64,000 nucleotides of DNA from Acetobacter musti (lineage in GTDB: Bacteria > Pseudomonadota > Alphaproteobacteria > Acetobacterales > Acetobacteraceae): positions 91,776 through 155,775 of the forward strand of contig NZ_WOTB01000009.1 of the NCBI RefSeq assembly GCF_011516835.1. The letters are read 5' to 3'. The notes under the pieces are model-generated. The model did not search any database and had not been told where the DNA came from. It worked only from the letters and a program-made list of their open reading frames with translations. Below, piece by piece: positions 8,407 through 17,807 of this stretch. Position 1 is the first letter of the stretch. Every line of letters starts with the position of its first letter. The position numbers and the translations under genes were made by a program.

Positions 8407-11400
8407 CAGTGGGTCTCCGGAGACGCCGCAACCGGCGTGGCAGTTTCTTCCCGCTCACTGGTCCGCTTTACGCGGAACAGGCGAAGAACGAGGACAAAGA
8501 ACAGGGGCACGAAGTAGATCGCGAGGAAGGTGGCGGTCAGCATGCCGCCGACGACGGCCGTTCCGATTGCCTGCCGGGCGGCGGAGCCGGCGCCGGAGGC
8601 GATGGCCAGCGGGAACACGCCGAGCACGAACGCAATCGAGGTCATCAGGATGGGGCGCAGGCGTTCCCGTCCGGCGTTCAGCACGGCGTCTTCCAGGGAC
8701 TGGCCGTTCTCGAAATTCGCTTTCGCGAATTCGACGATCAGGATGGCGTTTTTCACGGCGAGACCGACGGTGGTGAGGAGGCCGACCTGGAAATAGACGT
8801 CGTTATCCATGCTGCGCCACAGCGTTGAGGCGATCGCCCCGAGAACGCCGAGCGGGATCACCAGCAGCACCGCCATCGGGATGGCCCAGCTTTCGTAAAG
8901 TGCAGCCAGGCACAGCAGAATGACGATTGCCGAAAGGGCGTAGAGGGAACCGGTGGAGGAGCCGGCGGCCATCTGTTCGAAGGACAGGCCGGTCCATTCG
9001 TAACCGATGCCGGATGGCAGGGTCGCGAGGATCTCCTTAATGGCGTTGATGGCGTCTCCGGAGCTGTACCCGGCGGATGGCTGACCGAGGATTTCAAAGG
9101 CGTTCAGCCCGTTATAATCCTCGACTTTCTGCGGGCCGACGATCCAGGTTCCGGTTGCGATGGCATTGAACGGCACCATTGTTCCCGTGGCGTTGCGCAG
9201 ATACCAGGCGCTGAGATTTTCCGGCACCATGCGGGAGGGCGGCGTTCCCTGGATGTAGACCTGTTTCACGCGGTCATCGCGCATGAACTGGTTGACGTAG
9301 ATCGAACCCAGGGCGCCTTCGATGAGCGTGTTGATATCCGCCACGGAGACACCGAGCGCATTGGCTTTTTCCCGGTCGATGTCGAGATGGTATTGCGGGG
9401 CGTCTTCCATGCCGTTTGGGCGGACGGCCATGAGGCGCTTGTCCTGCGCGGCTTTCATCAGCACCATGTTGCGGGCTTCGAGAAGCTTCGCGTGGCCGAC
9501 ATGGCCGCGATCCTCAAGCTCCAGATCGAAGCCGGATGCGTTACCGAGTTCGAGCACGGCTGGCGGATTGATGGCGAAGATCTGGGCTTCCGGGTCGCCC
9601 CAGAAATGCATCATGATACGGGTAGCGATGGACTGCACGTCCTGACCCGCGGATGTGCGCATGTCCCAGTCCTTCAGTTTGATGAAGAACGCGCCGGCGT
9701 TCTGTCCCTGGCCGGCGAAGTTGAAGCCGTTCATGACGAAGACGGATTCGACGTTTTTGCTTTCGGTTTTAAGGACGTAATCAGAGACTTTCTGCGTGAC
9801 CTTCGATGTCTGCTCCATCGTGGCGCCTGGCGGCATGGTGACCTGGCCGAAGATCAGGCCCTGATCCTCGTTCGGCAGGAAGCCGCCGGGAAGGCGCATG
9901 AACAGGAACACTGTGACGCCCACGATGGCGGCGAAACCGAGCAGGGCCAGCACGCGATGGCCGACCATCAGATGCACGCCTGACAGATAGCCTTTCGTGA
10001 GACGGTGGAAGCTCCGGTTGAACCAGCCGGGGAAACCTTTTGTTTTTTCATGCTGGCCGGGTTTGAGCATGGTCGCGCACAGGGCGGGCGTCATGACCAT
10101 GGCGACCAGAACGGAGAGCCACATCGCCGAGCAGATGGTGATGGAGAACTGGCGGTAGATCACGCCGGTCGAACCGCTGAAGGCGGCCATGGGCAGGAAC
10201 ACGGCGGTCAGCACGAGAACGATGCCGATCAGCGCGCCGGAGATTTCATCCATCGACACGCGGGCGGCTTCTTTCGGAGAGAGGTTTTTCTCCGTCATGA
10301 CGCGCTCGACGTTTTCGACCACGACGATGGCGTCATCGACCAGCAGGCCGACCGCGAGCACCATGGCCAGCATGGTCAGCGTGTTGATGGAGAAGCCGAG
10401 GGCCGACAGGACGCCGAATGTGCCGAGCAGCACAACCGGAACCGCGATGGTCGGGATCAGGGTCGCACGGAAATTCTGCAGGAAGACCAGCATGACGAGG
10501 AAGACGAGGCCGATGGCTTCGGCCAGTGTGATGACGACTTCCTTGATCGACAGCACGATGAACGGCTCGGTATCGAGCGGATAGACCGTCTTCAGACCGG
10601 GTGGATAGAATTTCTCGAGCTGGGCGATTTCCGCCCGGACGGCGGCTTCTGTTGTGAGCTGGTTCGCGCCGGGGGTCAGTTTCAGCGCCATGCCGACGGA
10701 GGGTTTGCCGTTATAGACGGCGTTGTAATTGTAGCTCTGCGCGCCGAGTTCGACACGCGCCACGTCTCCGATCCGGACCTGCGAACCGTTCTGCTGAACT
10801 TTCAGCAGAATTTTACGGAATTCCTCCGGTGAGGAGAGACGCGTCGGGCCGACGATGGTCGCGTCGAGCCGTGTTCCTTCGTTCGCCGGCAGGCCGCCGA
10901 GTTCGCCGGAGGACACCTGCAGGTTCTGGGTCTGGATCGCGGCCTGCACGTCTCCGACCGTCAGCGAATATTTGTAGAGCTTTTGCGGATCGAGCCAGAT
11001 CCGCATGGCGTATTCGGAGCCGAACAGCGTGTGATCGCCAACACCGGAGACGCGGGACAGCGGGTCCGAGATGTTGGAGGCCACGTAATCCGCGACGTCC
11101 TGGGCGCTCATCGAGTTGTCGGTTGAGATCAGCGCAATCACCATCATGAAGTTTTTGACGGCTTTTGCGACGGTGATGCCCTGCGAGGTGACTTCCGTCG
11201 GCAGTCTGGGCTGGGCCAGCTGCAGTTTGTTCTGCACCTGGACCTGCGCGATGTCGGGGTTCGTTCCCTGCGCGAAGGTCAGGTCGATTTCCATCTGGCC
11301 TGACGCATAGGACTGAGCCGAGATGTATTCGAGATGATCCAGTCCGAACATCTGCTGGAGGATGGGTCGCACGACGGTATTGTTCACCGTCTCCGCGGAC

Positions 11401-11555
11401 GCGCCGGGATAAGTCACGGTGAGGGCGACCTGAGGCGGGGCGATCGACGGGTACTGTGCGATCGGCATGCTGAAGATGGCGACGCCGCCCACGAGCATGA
11501 TGATGAGCCCGATCACCCATGCGAAGACGGGCCGGTCAATGAAAAAACGTGACAT
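8406..11555 (-). CDS. RND multidrug efflux pump, HAE1 (AcrB/MexB) family inner-membrane subunit
   Basis: 1049 aa, full length for this family. It starts MSRFFIDRPVFAWVIGLIIM, the standard first transmembrane helix. TM4 carries LLVDDAIVVVENVER with the two proton-relay aspartates; GGFLPNEDQG and the second half with its own six helices (VGLAVKNAILIVEFAKANFE) are present. It is a proton-driven trimeric exporter for hydrophobic compounds. It lies between the adaptor (6-bp gap at its left-hand stop) and the outer-membrane factor. Substrates cannot be inferred. Confidence 0.97.
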   Translation of the reverse strand: MSRFFIDRPVFAWVIGLIIMLVGGVAIFSMPIAQYPSIAPPQVALTVTYPGASAETVNNTVVRPILQQMFGLDHLEYISAQSYASGQMEIDLTFAQGTNPDIAQVQVQNKLQLAQPRLPTEVTSQGITVAKAVKNFMMVIALISTDNSMSAQDVADYVASNISDPLSRVSGVGDHTLFGSEYAMRIWLDPQKLYKYSLTVGDVQAAIQTQNLQVSSGELGGLPANEGTRLDATIVGPTRLSSPEEFRKILLKVQQNGSQVRIGDVARVELGAQSYNYNAVYNGKPSVGMALKLTPGANQLTTEAAVRAEIAQLEKFYPPGLKTVYPLDTEPFIVLSIKEVVITLAEAIGLVFLVMLVFLQNFRATLIPTIAVPVVLLGTFGVLSALGFSINTLTMLAMVLAVGLLVDDAIVVVENVERVMTEKNLSPKEAARVSMDEISGALIGIVLVLTAVFLPMAAFSGSTGVIYRQFSITICSAMWLSVLVAMVMTPALCATMLKPGQHEKTKGFPGWFNRSFHRLTKGYLSGVHLMVGHRVLALLGFAAIVGVTVFLFMRLPGGFLPNEDQGLIFGQVTMPPGATMEQTSKVTQKVSDYVLKTESKNVESVFVMNGFNFAGQGQNAGAFFIKLKDWDMRTSAGQDVQSIATRIMMHFWGDPEAQIFAINPPAVLELGNASGFDLELEDRGHVGHAKLLEARNMVLMKAAQDKRLMAVRPNGMEDAPQYHLDIDREKANALGVSVADINTLIEGALGSIYVNQFMRDDRVKQVYIQGTPPSRMVPENLSAWYLRNATGTMVPFNAIATGTWIVGPQKVEDYNGLNAFEILGQPSAGYSSGDAINAIKEILATLPSGIGYEWTGLSFEQMAAGSSTGSLYALSAIVILLCLAALYESWAIPMAVLLVIPLGVLGAIASTLWRSMDNDVYFQVGLLTTVGLAVKNAILIVEFAKANFENGQSLEDAVLNAGRERLRPILMTSIAFVLGVFPLAIASGAGSAARQAIGTAVVGGMLTATFLAIYFVPLFFVLVLRLFRVKRTSEREETATPVAASPETH

Positions 11556-11561
11556 GCCGGT

Positions 11562-12734
11562 TTACTTTTTCTCTTCTGGTGAGGAGCCGCTGTCGAACGG
11601 GACCGGTGTCACCTTGTCGCCGGGATGGACTTTCAGCAGGCCGACCACGATGACGCGGTCGCCGGGCTTCAGGCCGCTGCTGACGATCCAGTCGCTGCCG
11701 CGTGTGGCGGTTGTGGTGATGGCCCGGAGCGCGACCTTGTTGTCCGCGTCCAGGGCGAGCACCTGCGGGTCGCCGTGGGTATTGCGGGTGACGGCCTGCT
11801 GCGGGACGAGGAGCGCGTTCGGGTCGATGCCCTCATCCAGGGTTGCGTGGACATACATGCCGGGCAGCAGAAGCTTTTTCGGATTCGGGAAAACGGCGCG
11901 GACGACGACGGTGGCTGTTGCCTCATCGACGTTGACCTCGCTGAACTCCATTTTGCCGGGCAGTTCGTAGGTCGAGCCGTCTTCCATCTGGAGCGAGACC
12001 GGCACGGTGTTGTCGGGATTGACGTGAATCCGTCCTGACGCGACTTCCCGGCGGAAGCGCAGCAGCGAGACGGCGGGGAGGTTCACGTCGACATAGATCG
12101 GGTCCAGCCGGGTGATGACGGCGAGGTTTCCGGTCTGGCCGGACGTGGCCAGGGCGCCGACGGTGAGCAGGGAGCGGCCGATGCGGCCGGAGATCGGCGC
12201 GTTGACTTTCGTGTAGCGCAGATTGACGGCGGCGGCTTCGACCTGACCCTTTGCGATCAGGATCTGCGCGTCGGCCGATTTCGCGGCGGCCAGGGCGTCA
12301 TCATATTCCTGTTTGCTGACAGCGTGAGCCTTTACAAGCGGGCTATAGCGTTCGAGCTTTGCTCTCGCGGTGGCGGCGTTGGCCTGCGCCTGGGCGAGCT
12401 GTCCGCTGGCGCTGTCATAGACCGCCTGATAAGTGCTCGGATCGATCTGGTAGAGCTGCTGTCCGGCGACGACATCGGCGCCTTCTGTGAAGAGGCGCTT
12501 CTGGACAACGCCTGTCACCTGGGGGCGAACCATGGCGATCTCGAATGCTTCGAGGCGTCCGGGGAGCTGCGTGCTGACATGCACGGGCTGCGTCTGCATG
12601 GTGACGATCTGCACCTGTTGCGGAGGCGGTGCGCCGCCCTGCTGGGTGGATTTTTTTCCGCAGCCGCTGAGGGCAAGAAGACTCACAGCCGAAACAAGTA
12701 TGGCTGTGGCTGGAAGACGAAAGGGCCTGTTCAC
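11562..12734 (-). CDS. RND efflux periplasmic adaptor (AcrA/MexA family lipoprotein)
   Basis: 390 aa from the GTG at 12734. The frame is open further upstream, but this start gives a proper lipoprotein signal (VNRPFRLPATAILVSAVSLL, then ALSGC, Cys25). Domains follow the usual order: lipoyl half (RPQVTGVVQKRLFTEGADV), alpha-hairpin (AQANAATARAKLERYSPLVK), second lipoyl half (NAPISGRIGRSLLTVGALAT), beta-barrel and membrane-proximal domain. First gene of the three-gene operon; it bridges pump and outer-membrane channel. Divergent from the TetR gene across a 151-bp gap with the candidate operator at 12839-12852. Confidence 0.95.
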   Translation of the reverse strand: MNRPFRLPATAILVSAVSLLALSGCGKKSTQQGGAPPPQQVQIVTMQTQPVHVSTQLPGRLEAFEIAMVRPQVTGVVQKRLFTEGADVVAGQQLYQIDPSTYQAVYDSASGQLAQAQANAATARAKLERYSPLVKAHAVSKQEYDDALAAAKSADAQILIAKGQVEAAAVNLRYTKVNAPISGRIGRSLLTVGALATSGQTGNLAVITRLDPIYVDVNLPAVSLLRFRREVASGRIHVNPDNTVPVSLQMEDGSTYELPGKMEFSEVNVDEATATVVVRAVFPNPKKLLLPGMYVHATLDEGIDPNALLVPQQAVTRNTHGDPQVLALDADNKVALRAITTTATRGSDWIVSSGLKPGDRVIVVGLLKVHPGDKVTPVPFDSGSSPEEKK

Positions 12735-12775
12735 GCGTGCATCCTGCCGACCGAAAAGACATGGGTATGAGGCGT

Positions 12776-12827
12776 ATGCCAGCTCTGCGACGCCGGCCGG
12801 AGAAAAATCCGGGGACGGAGCTGGCAT
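12776..12827. promoter_or_regulatory. inverted repeat ATGCCAGCTC ... GAGCTGGCAT in the efflux leader
   Basis: Perfect 10-base arms at 12776-12785 and 12818-12827, separated by 32 bp, between the adaptor start and the 14-bp palindrome. It would lie in the 5' untranslated leader of the efflux mRNA and could form a stem, or mark a second protein-binding site. Confidence 0.45.
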
Positions 12828-12838
12828 GCCGAGAAACA

Positions 12839-12852
12839 AAACTATATAGTTT
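12839..12852. promoter_or_regulatory. candidate TetR operator, palindrome AAACTATATAGTTT
   Basis: A perfect 14-bp palindrome exactly between the divergent efflux operon and the tetR-type gene (34 bp before its GTG). A TATATA core in this position probably overlaps a -10 box. Local repressors of the AcrR/MexR kind usually bind palindromes placed like this. Confidence 0.65.
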
Positions 12853-12885
12853 CCGAACCCAAGATCAAGATGGGACAGACGGGAC

Positions 12886-13617
12886 GTGAAAAACGACACC
12901 GGACGGAAAAACGAGCGGACACACAGCCGGCAGACGCCGCGCTGTTCGTCCCCGCGCGGCCCCGGCCGTCCGCCGGAAATGGAAGAGTGCGAACGCCGGC
13001 GGCGGATTCTGAACTCCGCATGCGAAATTCTTCAGGCGCATGGGTATCACGCCGCGTCCATGGACAAGGTCGCGCACTGCTCGGGCATGTCCAAGAGAAC
13101 GCTGTATCAGCTCTATCCTTCAAAGCAGGATCTTTTTCTCTCGCTGATCGGGGCGAGACTTTTCTGTCTTCCCTCACCTGTCGAGCCGGTGGCGGAGACG
13201 CCGGAGGAAGAACTGGCCGGTCTGCTCTCCGGTGTTGCGAAATGGCTGTTATGTCCGGATCAGATCGAACTGATCCGCGCCATCATCGCCGAGACGCCGG
13301 AAGCGCCGGACATTACCGAGATCATGCTCAATCTGAAAAAGGGCGGTGAGACCAACATCTTTAACCGCTGGCTGCGCGATTACTGTGTCGCTTCCGGTCA
13401 TCCGGAGGCGGATATCAGCGGGCTGAGCCGCCATCTGTTCGGGATGACGATTGGCGAACTGATGCTGAACGGGCTTATCGGCGCGGATGAATATATGACG
13501 CCTGACGCCATCGGACATTTTCTCTCCTCCGGGGCACGGCTTTTTCTTGCCGGGCTCAGGGCCGGGTGGGAAAGCGACGCCGGAGACGCCGGAGGGAAAG
13601 CCGCTCCGTCTCCCTGA
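12886..13617 (+). CDS. TetR/AcrR family transcriptional regulator of the efflux operon
   Basis: 243 aa from GTG 12886; an internal ATG at 12979 (before EECERRRR) would remove a basic tail of about 31 residues and still leave the domain intact. The helix-turn-helix is at about residues 40-86: RRRILNSACEILQAHGYHAA, then MDKVAHCSGMSKRTLYQLYP and SKQDLF. The C-terminal ligand domain is all-helical, of the AefR-like/TetR_C type. Divergent from the RND operon and probably its local repressor, released by an efflux substrate. The target is inferred from position only. Confidence 0.88.
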   Translation: MKNDTGRKNERTHSRQTPRCSSPRGPGRPPEMEECERRRRILNSACEILQAHGYHAASMDKVAHCSGMSKRTLYQLYPSKQDLFLSLIGARLFCLPSPVEPVAETPEEELAGLLSGVAKWLLCPDQIELIRAIIAETPEAPDITEIMLNLKKGGETNIFNRWLRDYCVASGHPEADISGLSRHLFGMTIGELMLNGLIGADEYMTPDAIGHFLSSGARLFLAGLRAGWESDAGDAGGKAAPSP

Positions 13618-13739
13618 ACGGCGCTCTGCATCCTGTTGCCGGACATTGTCAGAATGCCGGGGCGGAGTGCATCTGTATCTTCATCAAAGCGGTTTCTGCC
13701 CCGACGGGATTTGCCGCGTCCCGTACCATTGCGAAATGA

Positions 13740-15596
13740 GTGCCGGTTTTGCGTCGATTTCCTGCCATTCTTCTGGGAGCTGCCGTTGTGACGACAGCTC
13801 TGACCGCCGTTGCCTTTCTGACGGCGGGTCACATCGATCTTTCTTCTTTCGCCACACGTCGTCTGGCCGCCGCGACGGGACGCAGCGTTCGGATCGGTTC
13901 GCTGCATGTTACGCCCGGTCGCTGGATAACGGTCGAACTCGACGACGCGCATCTGGGCAATGTCAGAAATGGCAGTCGTCCGGACATGATTTCGGTCGGG
14001 CATCTGCATACTCAGGTCAGACTTACTTCTCTGCTGTGGGGGCCGGTGGAAACGCGCGACCTGGTGCTGACCGGATTTTCGGGACTGTTCGAGCGGACGC
14101 CGGATCATACGCCAAACTGGCGTTTTGGCGCGTCGGAGCCTCGCAAGGCTCAGGCGGCAGCGCCTGACCAGACATGGTTTCCGGGTCTTCGGCAGGCCAC
14201 GATTCGCGACAGCGAGGTCGTTTACCGGACAGCGCGGGGCCACAGCTACCAGGTCGGTCTTAATGACGTTACGTTCACCTCCGCAAACGACGACGCGCCA
14301 CTGCTGATGAGCGTGACCGGCTCATATAATACGACGCCTGTTGCGATTATGGCGCGCATGCAGTCGATTTCACTGCTGCGTGTGGCCGGAACGCCATATG
14401 GCACGGCGATTCACGCCACATCCGGGGATCTGACGCTCGATCTGGAAAGCACCATTACCGACCTGCTCGATTTTGACGGTGTGGCGGGAAAGCTCACGCT
14501 GCGGACGCCGAGTTCGGCGCCGCTGATGGCGTTCGCGGGCGAGCCGGCTTCCGACTTTGCCATGGCGCTGGGTCTGGACGGACATTTTGTCCATCGCGGG
14601 AATCTATGGTCGCTCGATCATACGACGGGGCATCTGGGCGGCAATCAGATCACGGACGCGGATGTTGTCTTTACCGAAGGCGCGAAGGGGGCGCCTGACC
14701 AGATCGGCGGGAACGTGAACTTCGCGGCCATTGATCTGAACGGACTGACTGGTGGCGGGCCATCGACGCAGCGGCACGCGGATATTTCACTGGCTGTCCC
14801 GGCGAAGCCGGACCCGGTCATTGATGTCCGTCTCGGCGCGAAACAGGTTTCTTATAATGACAGGACATTTTCGGATGTTTCGGTCGTGGTGACGCAGGGA
14901 CCTGGCCGAATTGATGTGAAATCCCTTTCGCTGGCCTGGCTCGGTGCGCGGCTGCATGCGTCCGGGAGTCTGGCCGCGGCGGAGAACGGCACGAATCTTC
15001 GTGCCGCGGTTGATATGTCGGGGGCCGATATTGACCGGTTCCGGCGTCAGGCCGGACTGGCTGAGATTCCGATCAGCGGTCAGCTCAGTTTTCACGCGAC
15101 GGCGGCGGCGGACAATATTCATACGCTCGATGAAGCGGAACAGGTGGCCGATCTCACGGCGGCGGTGGGCATGGACAGCGGGGCGATTTCCCGCAGGGTC
15201 ATTGCGATGGCGTCGACGGATGTCAGCCTTCTGGTACGCAACGAGTCCGGGATGGCGCCAGTCTCCTGCCTGCTCGGCGTTCTGACGATGCGTCACGGCA
15301 TGGGAACCGTGGTGCCGCTGAGGGTGAATTCGGCGGCGGGGACGGTGATCGGGGCAGCGCTATTCGATCTGAACCGCAAATGGTTCGATCTTGCATTCCA
15401 GAGCAGGGCGCCCGGTTTTTTCGCGCTCGATGTTCCGATCCGGGTGAGTGGCAGCTTCAGTCATCCCGGGTTCGGACTGGCGGGCTGGTCGGCGAAGGGG
15501 CGCGATCTTCTGAAGAATGCCCGGGCTGTCAGCACATTGCCGGCCGGAATCGCAGATTTCGCCCCCGGAAAGGCGTGTCTTCGCATTACCTTATAA
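13740..15596 (+). CDS. AsmA family protein
   Basis: 618 aa from GTG 13740. One N-terminal hydrophobic helix (AILLGAAVVTTALTAVAFLT) anchors it to the inner membrane. After it come the typical AsmA opening (ATGRSVRIGSLHVTPGRWIT, then VELDDAHLGN) and long stretches of beta-strand repeats that end in a C-terminal AsmA-like block (FDLAFQSRAPGFFALDVPIR, VSGSFSHPGFG). AsmA-like proteins form periplasmic grooves thought to carry phospholipids or affect outer-membrane assembly. The next gene, metZ, has its own riboswitch, so the two are not clearly co-regulated. Confidence 0.8.
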   Translation: MPVLRRFPAILLGAAVVTTALTAVAFLTAGHIDLSSFATRRLAAATGRSVRIGSLHVTPGRWITVELDDAHLGNVRNGSRPDMISVGHLHTQVRLTSLLWGPVETRDLVLTGFSGLFERTPDHTPNWRFGASEPRKAQAAAPDQTWFPGLRQATIRDSEVVYRTARGHSYQVGLNDVTFTSANDDAPLLMSVTGSYNTTPVAIMARMQSISLLRVAGTPYGTAIHATSGDLTLDLESTITDLLDFDGVAGKLTLRTPSSAPLMAFAGEPASDFAMALGLDGHFVHRGNLWSLDHTTGHLGGNQITDADVVFTEGAKGAPDQIGGNVNFAAIDLNGLTGGGPSTQRHADISLAVPAKPDPVIDVRLGAKQVSYNDRTFSDVSVVVTQGPGRIDVKSLSLAWLGARLHASGSLAAAENGTNLRAAVDMSGADIDRFRRQAGLAEIPISGQLSFHATAAADNIHTLDEAEQVADLTAAVGMDSGAISRRVIAMASTDVSLLVRNESGMAPVSCLLGVLTMRHGMGTVVPLRVNSAAGTVIGAALFDLNRKWFDLAFQSRAPGFFALDVPIRVSGSFSHPGFGLAGWSAKGRDLLKNARAVSTLPAGIADFAPGKACLRITL

Positions 15597-15685
15597 GGAG
15601 GCGTTCCGTTCGGCTGGACTCCTGCTGTTGACGGGGATGGCTCTCATCCGCAATAACCCTCCCTTCCCTGCTTCTTACGGCAGGA

Positions 15686-15740
15686 CCTCGTGATTTGTAT
15701 GGCCGGCTTGCGGCGAGGATAAAGAACCGCGCTAAAGAGG
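15686..15740 (+). promoter_or_regulatory. SAM-II riboswitch
   Basis: The block CCTCGTGATTTG at 15686, then GCCGGCTTGC (15702-15711), CGAGG (15714-15718) and TAAAGAA followed by GCTAAAGAGG at 15731-15740 matches the compact SAM-II (metA motif) consensus. P1 pairs CCTCG with CGAGG, and the AAAGAGG 3' end forms the pseudoknot. SAM-II binds S-adenosylmethionine and shuts off methionine-synthesis genes. It sits 120 bp before metZ, as in other alphaproteobacteria. The match was made by eye but is nearly complete. Confidence 0.92.
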
Positions 15741-15861
15741 CACTGGCAGGCGGACCGCGCCTTCCAAGGTTTCCACGGTCGACGACCCGTGCGCGGGGCG
15801 GCAGTGATCCGCTTTCTCTGTCTGTCTCGCGCGATGGATTAAGGACAGAACCGAGACCGCG

Positions 15862-17100
15862 ATGACAGACAAGACAGAAAACCCGTCCGATACTTCCGCT
15901 TCGTCCGGATGGCGTACCGCGACCCGGCTGCTTCATGCCGGTGTGGAACGCACGCCGTATGGGGAGACGAGCGAGGCCCTCTTTCTAACTTCCGGCTTTG
16001 TCTATGACAGTGCCGAGCAGGCGGCCGCGACGTTTACGGGCGATGCGGTTCATTATCAGTATTCCCGCTTTGGCAACCCGACGGTGGACGCGCTGCAGCG
16101 TCGTCTCGCTGATCTGGAAGGCGCGGAATCCTGTATCGCGACCTCGACGGGCATGGGAGCGGTCTCGTCGGCCCTTCTGGCGCTGGTCAGAGCCGGAGAT
16201 CGCGTCGTGGCGTCCCGCGCGCTGTTCGGCTCGTGTCACTGGATCATTGCGAATCTGCTTCCGCAATATGGGGTGGAGACCATTTTCGTCGATGGTGGCG
16301 ATCCGGATGCGTGGGGAGCGGCGCTCAGCAGGCCGACTGCGGCGGTGCTTCTGGAGAGTCCGTCCAATCCGATGCTCGATGTGCTCGATATCGCGGCCAT
16401 CTCGGAACGCGCGCATGCGGCGGGTGCGATCGTGATCGTGGATAACGCGTTTGCCTCGCCGGTTTATCAGAAGCCTCTGGCGCTGGGCGCGGATGTCGTC
16501 GTGTATTCCTGCACGAAGCATATCGATGGCCAGGGCCGTGTGCTGGGCGGCGCGATTCTCGGGCGGGCGGACTGGCTCAATGAAGTGGTGCTCCCGTTCA
16601 CCCGTAACACCGGAAATGCCCTGTCGCCCTTCAATGCCTGGGTCATGCTTAAAAGCCTTGAGACGCTGCCGCTGCGCGTGGACGCGATGACGCGCAACGC
16701 GGCTGCCGTTGCGGACTGGCTGGCCGATGCGCCGGGGATTGTCGGTGTGCGGTATCCGGGCCGGAGCGATCATCCGCAGCATGACATTGCGAAACGGCAG
16801 ATGAGCGGGTTCGGCTCGCTGGTGGCGTTCGAGGTTGCGGGCGGACAGGCGGGGGCTTTTGCTTTCCTTGACGCATTGCGGGTGATCCTGATCTCCAATA
16901 ATCTTGGTGATGCGCGCTCACTCGCGACCCATCCCGCGACGACGACACACATGAAGATTGGTCCGGAAGAGCGTGCCCGTCTGGGAATCTCGGATGGTGC
17001 CATCAGGCTGTCGGTCGGTCTGGAAGACGCCGCGGATCTGACTGAGGATCTCGCCAGGGGTGTTGCGGCTCTGAAGTCTCGTGGCTTCGGAGCGGGCTGA
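15862..17100 (+). CDS. metZ: O-succinylhomoserine sulfhydrylase
   Basis: 412 aa, PLP-dependent Cys/Met metabolism family. The PLP lysine is Lys219 in YSCTKHIDGQGR; the cofactor region QYSRFGNPTVDALQRRL and ATSTGMGAVSSALL are standard, and ISNNLGDARSLATHPATTTH is the usual C-terminal substrate motif. The long form with N-terminal TRLLHAGVERTPYGETSEA is the MetZ subgroup, which makes homocysteine directly from O-succinylhomoserine and sulfide. Control by the SAM-II riboswitch supports a methionine role over cystathionine gamma-synthase. A hairpin terminator follows at 17189. Confidence 0.92.
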   Translation: MTDKTENPSDTSASSGWRTATRLLHAGVERTPYGETSEALFLTSGFVYDSAEQAAATFTGDAVHYQYSRFGNPTVDALQRRLADLEGAESCIATSTGMGAVSSALLALVRAGDRVVASRALFGSCHWIIANLLPQYGVETIFVDGGDPDAWGAALSRPTAAVLLESPSNPMLDVLDIAAISERAHAAGAIVIVDNAFASPVYQKPLALGADVVVYSCTKHIDGQGRVLGGAILGRADWLNEVVLPFTRNTGNALSPFNAWVMLKSLETLPLRVDAMTRNAAAVADWLADAPGIVGVRYPGRSDHPQHDIAKRQMSGFGSLVAFEVAGGQAGAFAFLDALRVILISNNLGDARSLATHPATTTHMKIGPEERARLGISDGAIRLSVGLEDAADLTEDLARGVAALKSRGFGAG

Positions 17101-17188
17101 CGTTCCGGAATATGTTGCCAGTCCGTGCCGACTCAGGGCTCACCGGCGTGGATGCTGTTTTTTTTTGAGCCCGTCGTCCGTCCCGACG

Positions 17189-17220
17189 ATCCGGTCAGGC
17201 CAGTGGTCTGACCGGATTTC
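17189..17220 (+). terminator. intrinsic terminator after metZ
   Basis: ATCCGGTCAG-gccagtggt-CTGACCGGAT followed by TTTCGTT: 10-bp perfect stem, 9-base loop, weak T-tract. It lies between metZ and apaG. Confidence 0.7.
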
Positions 17221-17252
17221 GTTCCGGTTAATCAGAGGGGGTAGAGCCCGCA

Positions 17253-17729
17253 ATGTCCTCCAGGCCGCCAATGCCGCCGAAACTTTTCATGGACCCGGAA
17301 GCCGCGCTGAGCGAGGCGATCGCGGCGCTTCCGGCGTATGAGGACACGACGGAGGGCGTGCGGGTCATTGTGCGTGCGTTCTGGCTCGACGACCAGTCGC
17401 AGCCGGAGGAGCATAATTACTGCTGGGGCTACAGAATCCGCATTGAGAACCACAGCGACAGAACGGTGCAGCTGCTTGAGCGCTCGTGGGAAATTATTGA
17501 CGCGCAGGGGCAGGTCGAGCGGGTCCGGGGGGACGGCGTGATCGGCGAGCAGCCGGTGATCGAGGCAGGGTCCGGCTTTGAATACACGTCCGGTGCGTCA
17601 CTCGACACGCCGAGCGGCATCATGCGCGGGCTTTACCGGATGATCGAGGAACCGACCGGGCGTCTCTTCGATGTCCGCATTCCGCCGTTCAGCCTGGACA
17701 GCCCTTACCATTCCGGTCTGGTGCACTGA
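17253..17729 (+). CDS. apaG: ApaG family protein
   Basis: 158 aa; ApaG proteins are about 125-130, so about 30 residues are an N-terminal extension. The single beta-sandwich (FN3-like) domain is clear: VIVRAFWLDDQSQPEEHNYC, then WGYRIRIENHSDRTVQLLER, VRGDGVIGEQPVIEAGSGFE, and LDTPSGIMRGLYRM. ApaG is linked to cobalt/magnesium resistance and Ap4A levels in enterobacteria; its biochemical role is unsettled. The position between metZ and folE has no obvious functional meaning. Confidence 0.93.
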   Translation: MSSRPPMPPKLFMDPEAALSEAIAALPAYEDTTEGVRVIVRAFWLDDQSQPEEHNYCWGYRIRIENHSDRTVQLLERSWEIIDAQGQVERVRGDGVIGEQPVIEAGSGFEYTSGASLDTPSGIMRGLYRMIEEPTGRLFDVRIPPFSLDSPYHSGLVH

Positions 17730-17807
17730 GTTTTCCGGTTTTCGCTGCTTCCGGGCCAGCCGTGGCGCGGTGTATCCACATAACTGTTTGAAAAAGAGAC
17801 TCCCGTG

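Noticed and set aside
10005..10832. 275-aa open frame opposite the RND pump
   Set aside because: The translation is a run of His/Asp/Gly/Gln typical of the antisense of membrane-protein codons; no start signal.
12738..12899. N-terminal extension of the efflux adaptor
   Set aside because: The open frame reaches 12899, but this would bury the lipoprotein signal and overlap the operator region and the TetR start; GTG 12734 fits better.
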